From Earliella scabrosa (Eukaryota > Basidiomycota > Agaricomycetes > Polyporales > Polyporaceae): DNA of 64,000 nt. Below the pieces are notes generated by a model that made no database searches, was not told where the DNA came from, and saw nothing but the letters and a program-made list of their open reading frames with translations. This document shows positions 22,723 to 35,100 of the stretch, piece by piece. Within the stretch, counting starts at the first letter, position 1. The number at the start of each line of letters is the position of its first letter. Made by a program: the position numbers and the translations under genes. The DNA lies in assembly GCA_022605405.1 (NCBI GenBank), contig JABYQQ010000002.1, positions 3,100,001-3,164,000 of the forward strand, in the 5' to 3' direction.

Positions 22723-23059
22723 CCTTGAGGTGATCGGGTGACGTCACTTCTTCGGAATCTCGGATCAGATCTGCACGCAGCCGTAGGCCGTACCCCCGTA
22801 TCACTGCGATTAGGTAAGATCCTCGAGGCGTTTGATCCGGACGTGTCCTCCGAGCTCCGAGGTCTCAACACCGTCGCGAGCGTGTAAGTAGAGTAGAGTA
22901 ATGGTACGGTAGGTTGTAGAGATGGGGGACCTTTCCTCGTGTGCGCAATTGTGAGCCGCCCTTAGTGACCTATGGCAAGGTATAAGGCACGCCGGCAAAA
23001 AGCGACCGTACCTGGGTGTCCCACAGGTTTTACCGAGACGCCCAAAAGTTCGCAGTGAC

Positions 23060-23218
23060 TGGAACGGCCGTGTAACTACGCGCCTGTCCTCGGCGGTGAT
23101 TACGACGGGTAGATAGGGTGTGTATGGGTAGTCCGCTTGTCCCTGCGGTCCGGGATTGTGTGTGAATGGATAGGGGATGGGTAGGTGGGTTCCGCTTGTC
23201 CCTGCGGTCCGGGATGTG
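23060..23218. repeat. Short direct duplication in the leader of element A
   Basis: The phrase ccgcttgtccctgcggtcc occurs at about 23132 and again at about 23188, each followed by gggat. It lies in the leader between gag and the primer-binding site. Function unknown. Confidence 0.6.
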
Positions 23219-23229
23219 AGGTTCGAGTT
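23219..23229 (-). other. Self-priming primer-binding site of element A
   Basis: Starting one base after the 5' LTR, the minus strand reads AACTCGAACCT. This is the exact reverse complement of 11 nt inside the LTR (23291-23301) near the expected transcript start. No tRNA 3'-end complement (TGG...) is present. This is the Tf1 arrangement, in which the RNA 5' end folds back and primes. Confidence 0.8.
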
Positions 23230-23230
23230 C

Positions 23231-23530
23231 TGATAAGGCAACACTCGGCAACGCGCTGACTAAGCACGGCTATTGAGCGGAGAAAATACCAACTCGAACC
23301 TGGAGGCTTCTATCCGCCAGGTTCGGTGGTCTTTTATATTGAACGTCTGCTGCGTACATGCGATACCCTCGTGTAGCTACATTGTATCGTATGACCTGAT
23401 ACGATCGTGCACGAACGAGCGGCGAGGCGCAAGACTTGTGCTCGGGCGTGCAACGAGGCGTCTAATCTAGGTACAGCGAGTCGGAGCTCGAAATAAGTGA
23501 TCCGGAGCCTAAGCGAAAGTGTCCGTAACA
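23231..23530 (-). repeat. 5' LTR of element A
   Basis: 300 bp. On the minus strand TATAAAA occupies 23338-23332. The segment 23301-23291 (AGGTTCGAGTT), 37 bp downstream, is the exact complement of the primer-binding site. Confidence 0.95.
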
Positions 23531-23535
23531 CCTGA

Positions 23536-25676
23536 GCTGAAATTCGCGACACTGAGCCGGCGGCCGATCGCAATGAAATGGACGTTACATACCAGCGATT
23601 TCGTGTTGGACCATATGGGGGTTGTCGTGCATCCTAGATTGATGGCACTGGTTGGTGGCAGGGGTGTGCGAGTGGGACGTTCCGGGCACGGTGGCGGTTG
23701 GCCCGGCCCATGTCGGGGCAAGTCGGGGTCGGATAACCCGGACCGGCCACGTGGCTCTCCGTGGCTAGCGCCGGCTACTGGACTCGTCTCTCAGCACTGT
23801 CAACCCCACCACGGACGGCTCAGATCATGAACACCCTGCTGGTCTTACTTTCTCAGCAACAGAGGTGCAACAGCAGCGTCCATTACGCTGATTGTGGGGT
23901 ATGCGGCTTGGTGATGTGGCTTCCCCTCTCTGGTAACTCTGGTTGAAGCAGTCGTATCATGAAGGTACGTGCTCATGCTCAGATATCGAAGCGTTTGTTC
24001 TGCGCTGATACGACCACGGCTTCTGCTAGACATGTTTATGCTGAAGTCGCAAGTCCTGAGCACCTTACGTGACGGCCCGCCCTCACTGCACTGAAGACTT
24101 GTAGAAGAACACTTCCATGAGACAGTAGTACAGCTCGGATAATGGTAAGTACCCTGCTCTCATGCCATTGCAGCGTCCGACAAACATTCTCATCCTATTG
24201 GAACTACCTGGCGACGGACGTCATGCGCCGGAATTTGAGCATGTGCAGGCACCATCGTCTTCGGCATCTGCACCCGTGAGTGTTCATTTCTTCATCCAAT
24301 CCCGCACCGGTGGCTGGAGTCCTGGTAGATATCCATTGCTGGTGGTCTCTGTTGGGATTGGGGAACGAATTTTGCTGGGGCAGGCAAGAACACATACAAG
24401 CCAAGCCCCACATATTTCTTCCTTATATGCGACCACTGCATATTGCCCCTGCGGACGCACTGCTGTCATGGCCCTCTTAAACGCGTCATACCTCTACAGT
24501 CTCCGTATCTCTATTGTGACTTGAGGAAGCACGGACCGCGTGGGATAGAACTTGCGGAGGCGACGGCCGCAGGAATCTCGCGCCCGTGCACTCATTCCTT
24601 GTGCGACGTCAGTCTGGTTCCGTCTCTGCTATCACTAGCAAGTGAGTAAGACCTCATAACACTCCCTACCCCTCCCCGCTGCCTTGCTATTCCATGCTAG
24701 GTCACTGCACGTATGCGAGATTGTACACAGGGTCTGAATCTTGAGGGTCACCCTGTAAGATTCCTCCCAATTGAACGCTAGTGCGTAAACATCATTTACT
24801 GACGCACTCACATACAGCCATCGTCTATACCGCCTCTCTCGCGCTCATCCGCCATCATCTCGACGGCGGCGAGGACATAGAGGATACCACCACGTCCCAT
24901 GCACCGGCATCTCATCGTCTCCGATCCGACTCAGCCACATCTCCCGATCCTCACTTGCGAGAAGCAGCGGGTGTCGAGCAACCTGGTTTGCCCCGCGTAC
25001 CCAGTTGAACCGATGGGAGTGATCGGGTCAATATGCGTCGATGCGCCGAGGACCTAAACGGCAGACCGTGCTCAACGACCTATGCGCGATGGTGCGTCCC
25101 CACCTTGGTTTCAATGCTGACGCGCGGAATCGCGTACAGCCGTCAGGGCGGTGCGACGCGGTGGCGACGCTCGGCATGGATCCTTAGCACGCTTCACCGT
25201 ATGTGCGGGATTGCTCTCGCTTGCGCTGCTGGGCATTCTGTGACTAATTCGCGGACCGCACCGCCGCTGGGTAAGCTTTCTGCATGCGCCCGTGTGGGGG
25301 CGCGCCTCGACGGACCACCACGTCTATGGAGACAGTAGTTCTTGCAACTTGGTAGTATCTCCCTCCTGTACGCTCTGTCTCAGAACAATATGCGAACGTT
25401 GTTTCTTGACTTCGTGCTGCTGCAGTTTGCTTCCAGACCGGTCTCGTCAGCGCAGCAATCCTATGACCTTACCCGTCAACGCCCTGACTCCGTGATACCG
25501 AATTATACTGAGAATTGAGAGATTGTCTATAGCTATGTCATGGTCATACACCCCAACTCTAGAGAGCAAAGGCCTGGTTTTAGGGTGAACCCTGTCCCCG
25601 GATACGGCACTTTCCGTCGAGACGTTCATTCATAACGCCTGCAGTAGTGATATCAGATGAGCATTTATCCGCGGTG
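23536..25676. other. About 2.1 kb without a resolvable gene
   Basis: The right flank of element A. Short open frames occur on both strands (e.g. 24162-24524, 25033-25338) but none gives a recognisable domain or a chain of phase-consistent exons. GT...AG pairs are common, so short-exon genes cannot be excluded. Confidence 0.35.
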
Positions 25677-27517
25677 TCAGTTGGGACCGCCTACCTGAGT
25701 ATGGGATTCCTTCGAAAGCGTGGACCGCTCCCGGATAGTCCATTGGTTACTCGTCCCAGACTCGGTCGAAAAGCTGTTGTAGGTCGGAAGCTCCGCCCGG
25801 GCAATGTACGACTTCGCGTTCATGTTTGCAAGGAACGCGTTCACACACAGAGGTGCGATGAGGAAGTCAGCGAGACAGTACACGATCTTAGTCGGATAGA
25901 CGAAGAGCTGTTCGGATGCCAGTGGTCAGCGTGTTACTATGCATATTCGACAATCAGAATTGGAGAGCGTACGAACCAGAACGAGGTCGATGATAGCGAC
26001 AATCGCGGTCCATGCCCCTGTGTTCACGGTCATGATGACGAGTCGGTCCAGCAGCTTCTGAGTCCTGTCGGCCATCTGGTCAGAGTGACAGCGTCCCTGT
26101 GATTGCCTGCACCAAACCTACCGTCGGAATTCAGAGTGATGGAAGCTACGTAGGAGATGAATCATTGAGACCATAATGACGGTGTCCACGACAGAGGTGG
26201 TAGCGCGGGCAGTAATCTCGAGAGCCTGTATCATCGGTCAGTCATGGCAGGTTGAATCATAGGATATTGATGTCCATACCCGTATGCGCAACGTGAAGAG
26301 GGTTGTGACTCGTGGATCATCCGTACTGCAGGAATGGGTGATGAGTGCGGGCATTGTGATACTTACGGATCGGTCAGACCTACGTTAGCTTTACGAATAC
26401 TGAGGATGATGACGGTTAGATTGGCCACAGAGCGACAGGCTGAAACTTACCAACGGCAAATGCTACGTGATGAATTGCTGATGATCAGAATGCTTGCAGA
26501 TATGGAAACGTGAACTCGACGTACGCAGCTGCCACACGATGAGTGGAAGCTATGATTGAGGGTGAGTCGTGATGGCACAGTGAAGAGTATCGCTAGCGAC
26601 TCACGATGAGAGCCAACATGATTCTCCTGAGGAGTCCCTTTCCGGCCACTGCGACAGTAGGAGCTTTGAGACAACACGTGTAAGACTAAGGCGAGTGAAT
26701 GACGCTCACGGCGATATATGCGATGCACGTAGAATATCTGAACTGCGAACGCTATCACACACTGCGATTAGAGCTGGTCAGTACAGCGTAATGGTGAATA
26801 AGGAGCTATACATACGGTGATCCAGACACGATGCTGATCCACAAGTTAGCGTTGATGTATCTGCGGAGAGACATAAGCTCACGAGTAGTGTTCTAAGTCG
26901 GTGGGTATCAGTATAAGTATATTCAACTTGATGAGTCACTTACGCCTGCAGTGTCCCCAACTCTTCGAGAGAGCCCCATCTCTGAATCAACGGCCGCCAG
27001 ACTTCGTGACCGGTTAAACACACTCTGCTCATTTCATTCATTGTAACACCAAGACTCACATGCTACAATCGTGAGTACCTGCCCCATGGTATCGATGGCC
27101 CTGAAGTGGCAGTGAGCGCGATGCCTACTATTGTCGTCGCAACTCGCAGAGCGCGCACCAGACAAAGTAAACCTATAACCCACTTTAAACTCATGCTAGT
27201 TAATGAGGTTACTAAGAGCGTACCAGTACTTTCAGCCCAAGCGAATCATTCCCGTGACTAGGCGCAAGTGTGCTGAAGATGAGCAACAGGCACTGACATG
27301 TACGCAGTTGGGACTGCCCACATACTTCGAGGCGTAAATGAAACTAGTACGATGATGAATGATCAGCATATGGAGTGAAAACAGCACAATGAAGGACTTA
27401 CAGCTGCATGCAGGAGATGCCCCACAAGGCGTAAGATACCGCCGCGCAAGCCAGCATAGGTCCCCAGGACCCGGAAAGATCTCGAATGTGCGGGTCTTCT
27501 CCTGGAAGCGTTGTCAT
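25677..27517 (-). CDS. DUF6534-type multi-pass membrane protein
   Basis: A highly split gene of about a dozen exons. Consistent early exons: 27402-27517, 27326-27343, 27224-27257, 27144-27172, 27060-27100, 26944-27022, 26812-26860, then one starting 26761. These spell MTTLPGEDPHIRD, AAVSYALWGISCMQL, SLGLKVL, VYFVWCAL, AIDTMGQ and AFAVQIFYVHRIYRR. Exons near 26450-26700 are uncertain. The 3' part is clear: ALEITARATTSVVDTVIMVSMIHLLRSF, then LLDRLVIMTVNTGAWTAIVAIIDLVL, then YPTKIVYCLADFLIAPLCVNAFLANMNAKSYI (quoted in pieces such as LVIMTVNTGAW and AFLANMNAKSYI). This order of membrane helices and the NxLLAxxNAR-like motif are typical of the large Agaricomycete DUF6534 family, whose function is unknown. 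ORF stop at 25677. Confidence 0.72.
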
Positions 27518-30500
27518 CGTCGTCACTACAGCTGTGACGACTCAGGAGGGATGCGGGTATTGCATGTGCATCTTGGTGTCTCGCCCTCGTTATTATGGGA
27601 GACACGGTAGTTAGGCTCGACATCATTTATGTCCGTAGTGACTGGTGAGTGGCCGTGATATCATTGCTGGCTCATTGTGGCGGCTTCCTGGGACTACCAT
27701 CAAGCGACCAGGGACTGCGAAGCCGCTCCGCGCAAGAGCAAATGCCGGGTGAACCCTTCGAACGTGGCTCATCTCTTCGCAGGAACCCCATTGAGGCTGC
27801 ATAGGACTGGTGAAGGTATGCCGCATTCTCTACAGTCATATTCGAACGCACGACTTCCCCGTCGTCTCTGGACGTCCTCATGCATCTGCCGTTCCTTATC
27901 TATCATCTATCATCTATCATCCGCATCCAATCGACCGCATCCGCGGCAGGTTCCCATGTTCCTCAACAGGTACCTAGGCCTCATCTCCAATAGAAGGAGA
28001 AGCTTCCCGTCTCTTCTCCCGATGAGGCCGTTCATCGGCGTTCCATGCTTCTACACGGGTCTCAGGAAGGCAGGTGACAACGACAAATGCCAACCTACTT
28101 ATTCACTCTGAACATTGTGCCATCCGGGTATCATGCAGTGCAGAAGCAGCAACGTCGGGAACCCGGAGCTTGGTGCAATGCAACGCCTATGAAGTTGGGG
28201 CGAGCGATGTGTAACTGCAGAGACGCCACTCCCGCACGAGAGAACCCACTGCTTGGCATGGGCGTATCTGATAGGGCCACAGCCATCCCGAGTGGCTCTC
28301 CACGAGCGGTGTGGTGTCCTCGGAGGGAAGTAAAATTGGACAGTATATGCGCGATGAGAAGAACGCATGGTGGCATGCAGCCGCCACGGGGGTCAGACAA
28401 CTACCATTCAGCGCAGCGTCCCCCTGACTCTGACGGCTGGCCTGAGAAGACGTCCGTCCCTCTTGAACCCTATGAAACGCGTACGCGGTTTCCGAGTCCA
28501 ACGCGTCTCTCATGCGTTGTGTGCATCGCCCGCGCCTCTGGTCCCCGTGAACCAAAGCGCTTCGAACGTGATAGCGGGCCCAGGTCGGCGCAATAGAGTT
28601 CAGCATCACAGGCGCGTGTGGCCAGCGCCATCGTCGTAGAAGGTGGACATCAGCAAAGACAGAGCGTCCCTCGTACCGCCTTCTAGTTCCGAGGAATGGA
28701 AGGCGGCACTGGGAGCTTCGATGTCCTGCACTGCCTGGAGTTCGTTCCGGGGCGCCAACGCATGCTCTGCTTCCACTCGAATCTGACCTTGGGCGATGAT
28801 CGGACCAGACGGTAGCACAGCGTGTGTCGAGTGCACAGTATATTGAATGGAGACCGATATCGTGGATGACGGCAACGCGATGCATGATGCGCGAAGTCGC
28901 CACGTTCCGAACGCGAAAGACTCGACCAGATGGGATGTTTCTGACGCAAGACGTGCAATTTGTCACGTATACAGTCGCACTTGCGGTAGGGAACTGAAAA
29001 CAACGAGATACTCACCAAGCCCAGACATCATGACCCCGGGAGTGCTCCGCAACGCCCGAGACTCCATTCATGCGAGACAGCAGGATGTGGGCTGAAACAC
29101 GACGAGGGTGCTAGGTATGTCGCCGGCCGAAGTTCTTGTACGGCATGAGACTGGTCCGAAGACTGCGATGGTCGTAGACGATCATGTCAGAACTCGGACT
29201 ATGAATGGGATATGACCTCAGAACACATACCGATGTGTCATCAACCAGCTGGTCCCAGTCCTGCAGAGCACGATCCATCCGATGGCAGCCAAGGGTGACT
29301 GGAGACGAGCAAGTGGCGATAGCCAGGGCTTCGCTGAAGGTGATCCCGCATGCAACAGGCGATCTAGTCCCTGTATGTCGCATTCCGGTCTTGACTGGCG
29401 TAGAGCAGGAGAGCTGGTACTGCACGGGCATGCCAAGGTGGAGAATGCGTTGTGTTTCGCACGCAAGCGCGACAGTCTTGCAGGAGCGCGAGATAACACA
29501 AGGCGAAGTAAGGAGAGGGAGTCGCCGTCCAGAGGTGCGCCATCCCGTCTACCATCGGTGCGGAAGTACCAGGGCAGGATGACATGATCAATTTATTTGT
29601 TTGCATCAGGAATATTGAGCACAACGACCCAGGTACAAGAGCAGAGGAGTGTGACACGCGAAGCATATAGTCGCGTTGGCGACGATAGAGGAAGACGGAG
29701 GAGTACTCACCAATGTCCAACGCTCCAGTACCTCCGGCTGTCAGGACTCCCGCCACACCGACGACACCCTTGAGCAAGGCTCCTACATATACATCCAGAG
29801 TCGGAGCGGTGTCTCAGGTTGAGTACATCTAAGGATGCCTAACGAAGCCTTGTGTCAGTATTCAGGTTCTCGACGAGACTCGTATCAGCATAGAACACGC
29901 ACTATCGGACAACTTGGAGCGATGAATGGCTAGATCAGTTGCTGGGCGATAGGTGTACTCCACCAGGGTCCTCGAGACTTAGCGACCGTGTCGAGGTAGC
30001 GTCAGAAGCGGCTCTTAGAGATGCGCGACACGCGACTCCGAGTCCCTCAGACTCATTCCAGAGCATCAAAGGAGACATCCAGAGCCCTGGTTGGTCGCGG
30101 ACAGAGATATGGCGCGTATGCGAACAGCGAGGAGGGTCTGCATTGTAGATATCGCGTCGGGATCCACGCGTCTTGCTTCCCTTGCCGCGCACACAGATGA
30201 CCCAAATAGCGCAGATCCGTTTGTGCCATTCAAGCCTCCGAGGTTTGAGCTTCAGCCATTACTAACGGGCAGTGTGTAGGGAGGGGTTTGGCATCGCAGC
30301 ATGCGCAAGTTCTGCGCATGTAGCGCGCTTGGGGGAGAATGGCGTCGTGACGTTTCCGTCCAGGGTTGGCAGCGGTAATGGATCTGCCATAGTAGTTGGG
30401 ATATGGTCGGAGAGGAGCGAACCAACCGGGCACTCACAGATCTAATAGTTCTGCTCTGCGAGCGTGTCGCACATACCGAGCGGCCACTGGCAGCCTGAGA

Positions 30501-32232
30501 GCTCGGATGCCGCATAGTGCAAGCGAGTGCAGGAAAAGTGGCGGCCTATGTGAGATCTAGTCAAACATGTAGCCACACTGTTCTGCACGACTCGGTTGTT
30601 CACGAACTTGAGTAAAGAGGATGATGAGACCGCGCAAGACGAGTTTCGGGTAGGCCATGCCACGTTGCACCATTGGCGAGCGGGCCGGACGCCACGTGTC
30701 CTCCGTTTGCCCAGGTTTGCCCTGCTCGTTGAAGTCTACTAGTACTAACAAGATCTGAATTGCAAGTCAGCGCTCAGCTTGTATCCCTCCGCGGCTTCGC
30801 CAGATCCTTCAATCGTCTCCTTGATCTCATCGCACTGCTCATACACTCGTACTGCAGCACTCGTGAACCCGTCCCCGAAGTCGTGCTGGCGTTCAACGCC
30901 ACTCGTTCCGCATCGTGATCTCGACGACCCTACACTCGTATGTGGTCCACACCCCGGTGCTACACTATATTTAAAGTGACTCCCTTCCTCTCATTGACTC
31001 TTGCTTTCTCTGCGCAGTGTCTCTTGCTCCCACCAGTGCGGGTGACAATATCGCTCGGAACACGACCAATCGTGCTCAAGTCCAACTGCCCCCTCCGAGT
31101 TCGAGGGACGACCGGCTCGCCGTGTCGCAATTGTAGTGAAGCGCGATGCGACTCGTTCCGACAGCTTCATTAACCCTACCTTCCTGTATCTACCTCCGAC
31201 ACTCTACAGCCATGCCATCGACATCGCGGGCGTTGGTGTTGTTGAGACGTATCGGTGCTAGAGGTCATGAGCATACTTCCCGTGAGTCATTCCCATCCTC
31301 AGACCCATACCCTCGACGTGTCAGCATAGCACCATGCTCACTAACAGTTCCACTGGTAAGCTTGCCATTGCATCGACTTTTTATGCGCTCGATGGGAACG
31401 AGGTAATGCGTCCTTCTCCGACCTATGCATCGATTGTTACCACTGACAGGCCGGCGCACTGTCCGGTCGGCAACCCTCCGGTTCTTCCATGTTATGTTAG
31501 CCTGCCTCGCGCGGCTCTCGGTCAGACGAGCGGAAGGCCGAGGTGATGTGGCGACAAAATAGGGTGCATGGCCAGTACCTGCCGGGTATGCACTCTCGTC
31601 GGGCATATGGATATGGGTGCAGGGTTCACTGTCGTTCACGGTGGCTCTCTCGGTCATGTTGATCCACCATATGTAACCTCGCATACTGTGCAGCACTTTG
31701 GGATTCGGGCGCGCGCATGGCCATCCTTGTGACAGTGTCGAAGGGGAGCAGTACGATCTTCAGGTCACCATGGGCTAAATGACATACAACTCGTTCATCC
31801 TCTCGTTACGTCTCGTATTTTCTTTGTCTTGTATGCGCTGCGCGCACTCACGTACAGCACTCTCCTCCTGTCGTACCGTACATGTTGTACACCAATATTT
31901 GAATACGCTACACAAACGCATCGCCCACGGAGTTACTGTTCAGATGTGAATCCCGAACTGCAAGCCGCCGTCAGCACGGCTAACGTCTGGAATGGTGACC
32001 ACACTCATCGCCTTGAATCCAAATTAATGTTAGGTGCTAGCAGACTTCCATAGGGCGTACTATAGCATGCACGTACCAATGTAATTGACCCATCAAGTGA
32101 CCAATGGATCTATGGAGAGTAGGCCCCAGCCGCGGCCGGACCAAAGAACCATGACGGGAGGGGTAGTATAGTTCCTGACATGGAGACCGGTAGATATCGG
32201 AGGAAATGGGAGAGTGAAAGAGTCACGAGGTG
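27518..32232. other. About 4.7 kb, coding content unresolved
   Basis: Several stretches look protein-like but could not be joined into a gene. On the minus strand: 28606-28875 (HALAPRNELQAVQDIEAP), ~29400-29780 (ALLKGVVGVAGVLTAGGTG before a GTGAGT donor), and ~30745-30930 (FGDGFTSAAVRVYEQCDEIK). On the plus strand: 27940-28000 (MFLNRYLGLISN) and 30760-30920. A (tctatca)n-like run lies near 27900. No conserved domain was recognised; one or two short-exon genes may be hidden here. Confidence 0.35.
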
Positions 32233-34599
32233 CTAAAGAGTAATGGACCGAATGTACACCGACCCGTCGCTTGCGTACGACAGGAGATGGTTGCTATCGG
32301 GCGAGAAGTGGACCCCAAGAACCTCTCCGCGATGCTCCGAGAACGTCCGGACCAAAGTTCCATTTACGACGTTCCACAGACGGACCGTTCTGTCATAGGA
32401 TCCGGAGGCGATATGCGTGCCATTCGGAGAGAAGCAGGCGTCGTAGATACCTCCACTGTGTCCCTCTAGAGAGATGAGTTTCCATCCAAAGATGGCGTCA
32501 TGTATCACCATAGTGGATGAGGTGATACCGAACAACAGTAATCGCCTTCGGTCCGCAGAGAAGACCGCGCGGGACATGGAGGGTGCACGGATGATCACCT
32601 GTGGGGTGCATGTCTTGGAGTTCCAAATATGGACGACCTTTTTGCTGAGCGATATGGTCGCAATACGCTGAGTGTCAGGAGAGAACACGACAACATCTCC
32701 CAGCACCGCAGAATGATTCCTGAGTAGGAGTCCCGTGGCAGTGTCCCAGATTCCGAACTCGTGCGAGGGTTTCGCTATGTTCTGGTGCGTCTCCCTGGCC
32801 ATGATAGCCTGTGAGATTTGTTGAGTGCGCCGTATACTGTGAGACATGAGGTGTGAACCATCTTGTGAAAATAGAACGGTCCGGAACATGAGGCCGGGTT
32901 TCTGTGGGAGGGAGAATAGACAATGCGACGTGATCACGTCCCAAACCTCCACAACAGCATCTCCGCTGACCACTGCTGTCCCATACACATTCGGAGTTGC
33001 ACGGCTTCCTCCCCGGGTGACGGCGAGGGTTCCGTCTGGAGACCACGCACAGAACGATATTATAGAGGCTCGTTGACTATGGAGAGTGACCGACGGCTCC
33101 TGCTCCGAGTCATTGAGCGCGACATTGCGGATAAATATGGATGGGACATCCCCGCAGCTCATGAGGCTCGTTCTTTCTGTGGGCGAGAAGGCAAGACAAG
33201 ACACGATAGATCCGGGTGTGAACCACTGGTTGAGTTTGGCCTTGGTCCGAACATGCCATAGGGTTACTAGGCCGTCATATGATCCGCTCGCGGCGTAGGT
33301 GCTATCTGCGGAAATCGCGAAGCAGGTCACCGCTTCCGCAGCGCCGCATCTTATGTCTAGACGACGGCACTGTCATAATTGTGACTCGTACTCAAACAGT
33401 CATAACCATGACTCACCCGTAGAATACTCGATCCCACATGTTCCTAGCTCATAGAGCGGCGCAAATGCCTGCTGAATTACCGGTTCTAGCAATTGTTTCC
33501 GGGAGCGGAATGGGGCCGGTATACACAACGACGTTGTCTTTAGCTCTATTGTTTGTGCGACATCCGCCATCTTGCGAGAGCTCATCAGCAGATCTTTGGA
33601 CCTCAGGTTCAGAGTTTGAATCAACTGTGACGGAGTTGGTGCGGTGAGCTTGAGACGAAGATCGGTCAACATGGTGGAACTGGCGACCGTCTGGGCCAGC
33701 AGAACAGCCACGCGCTCGATCTCCTCAGAGCGGGGATATACTGTCAGGGTTAGGACTCTCAGTCTGATGAAAGTCGCGAGAGAGGATGATCGAGGTAGAT
33801 GACGGTCTGATGACATATAAGAACATTATCTGACTTGTACTGTGTGGTGCTTTGCATAAGAGTTTACCCACCATCGAGCGTGTCTGTACCCCAGTGTGAA
33901 GTTGTTTCCAGCTCCTCTAGAATGGATGGTGCTAGCTCAAGCAGGCAACGGTCGGCCATGGAAGTTGAGCAGGCTATCTAGCAGATTCGCATCTCAGCAG
34001 AGCAGTCCTCTGGAAACCTTGCCAACTAGACTCACAGTCATTTTTGAGAGACTTCGGGTCGATTTGAGTCGTGCCTTGACGAAATCATACCCCGACCCAC
34101 GGACTCGAAATCTGACATCTCCGGTGCAACGCAAGGTATGGAGGGAAGGAAGGGATACAACCAGCCGTGCAAACTCGGTGCAAGTGGGGAAAAGCAGACG
34201 ACCCCGTAGTGACAGATCCGTGATCGTGGTACACCTCTTCAGACAGCGTAGGGTCAAAGGGTTGTAGCTGGCTCTTGGGGGAGACAAATCGACGGGGGCA
34301 GCGAAGGTCAAGCTGTAGACATCTGGAAGGAACTGTAACAGCTTCACCGTTGCAGCGTCTAGCACTGTCATGATTGTCACGTGGCGGACTTGCTTTACCA
34401 GAGCTGTGTTGTTCAAGAGGAAGATATGAAGAGAGTCTAGATCGTCTTGAGAGGCGATACAAATTCTGCCAAAGAGATGAAAACGGGTGCTGGGAACCAG
34501 GGTTTTGCATGTTATGCCGATGCTCCGCAGCGCGTCGACATCTTGGTGCATGTGGTCAATGATCCGTTCAATGGTCTCCACAGGAAGTGAGGGGTGCAT
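32233..34599 (-). CDS. F-box/LRR-like protein fused to a WD40 domain
   Basis: Model joins 34036-34599, 33872-33977, 33417-33806 and 32233-33356 into 727 residues, with GT-AG introns of 58, 65 and 60 bp and consistent phase. The N-terminus is an F-box (LPVETIERIIDHMHQDVDALRSI..TCKTLVPSTRFHLFGRI), followed to ~residue 350 by leucine-rich segments (YNPLTLRCLKRCTTITDLSL, LVVSLPSLHTLRC, RLRVLTLTVYP). The 60-bp third intron then leads in phase to EAVTCFAISADSTYAASGSYDG and WD40 repeats up to the C-terminus (IYDACFSPNGTHIASGSYD, VLGVHFSPDSNHLLSYASD). FBXW-type proteins place WD40 after F-box, but a leucine-rich middle is unusual. If the third intron is not used, the F-box part would end at 33400 and the WD40 part would lack a start. 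Confidence 0.75.
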
Positions 34600-35100
34600 G
34601 TTGGGAGTGGGGAGCGTAGAGAGGGATGTGGCAACTGAATACCGAAAACTCTCTCAAGTGCTCAGTATATACCTCCGGAACATCCCGCTATGATACCGGG
34701 AAACTGGGAAGCAAGGTATGACATGATCCCACAACATTGACCTATTAATGGAAGCTTCAAAAGTTCAGATGCTGGCAACGTGGTGATCATATGTGGCATG
34801 TCGTCCCCGCAGCGGCTATCGTCATCTTTTCCGCGCTCATATCCGTGTCTAATTGGAACTTATAGAGAGATGGCGATGCGCTTGGTACGCAACATGCAGG
34901 ACCCACCAAAACTGAGCATTGCATTGTGGTTCCTGCCGGGATCCGAAGCGTAGGCTTGATTGATAACGACTCCTTGGTACCGACGAGATTCTCACCAGCT
35001 TCCGTCTTCATGCCAGTGCATCTCGCACGGCCTATACAGAGCCTGTACAACCATGACATACGTACATTAGTTTGATATCACTCACAAACACACCGTACAC
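34600..35100. other. Intergenic, nothing recognised
   Basis: About 500 bp between the F-box/WD40 gene start and the end of the eIF4G-like gene. The frame at 34787-35059 has no domain. Confidence 0.4.

Larger units (their letters stand above)
16266..23530 (-). mobile_element. Ty3/gypsy chromovirus A (defective, self-primed type)
   Basis: A complete LTR retrotransposon of 7,265 bp in minus orientation. Its 300-bp LTRs (16266-16565 and 23231-23530, TG...CA) show no difference by eye, and a perfect 5-bp target duplication cctga lies at 16261-16265 and 23531-23535. Order on the minus strand: 5' LTR, primer-binding site, gag, pol (protease, reverse transcriptase, RNase H, integrase, chromodomain), ~890 bp of untranslated sequence, polypurine tract (16566-16578), 3' LTR. 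The C-terminal chromodomain and self-priming primer site place it with Tf1/sushi-like chromoviruses. It cannot make a full Pol: TGA codons interrupt the frame at 19901-19903 and 19013-19015, and a MITE sits in the integrase region. Confidence 0.95.

Noticed and set aside
16266..23530. RIP-type hypermutation of element A
   Set aside because: Two TGA codons fit C-to-T changes, but the LTRs remain identical and most of the frame is clean.
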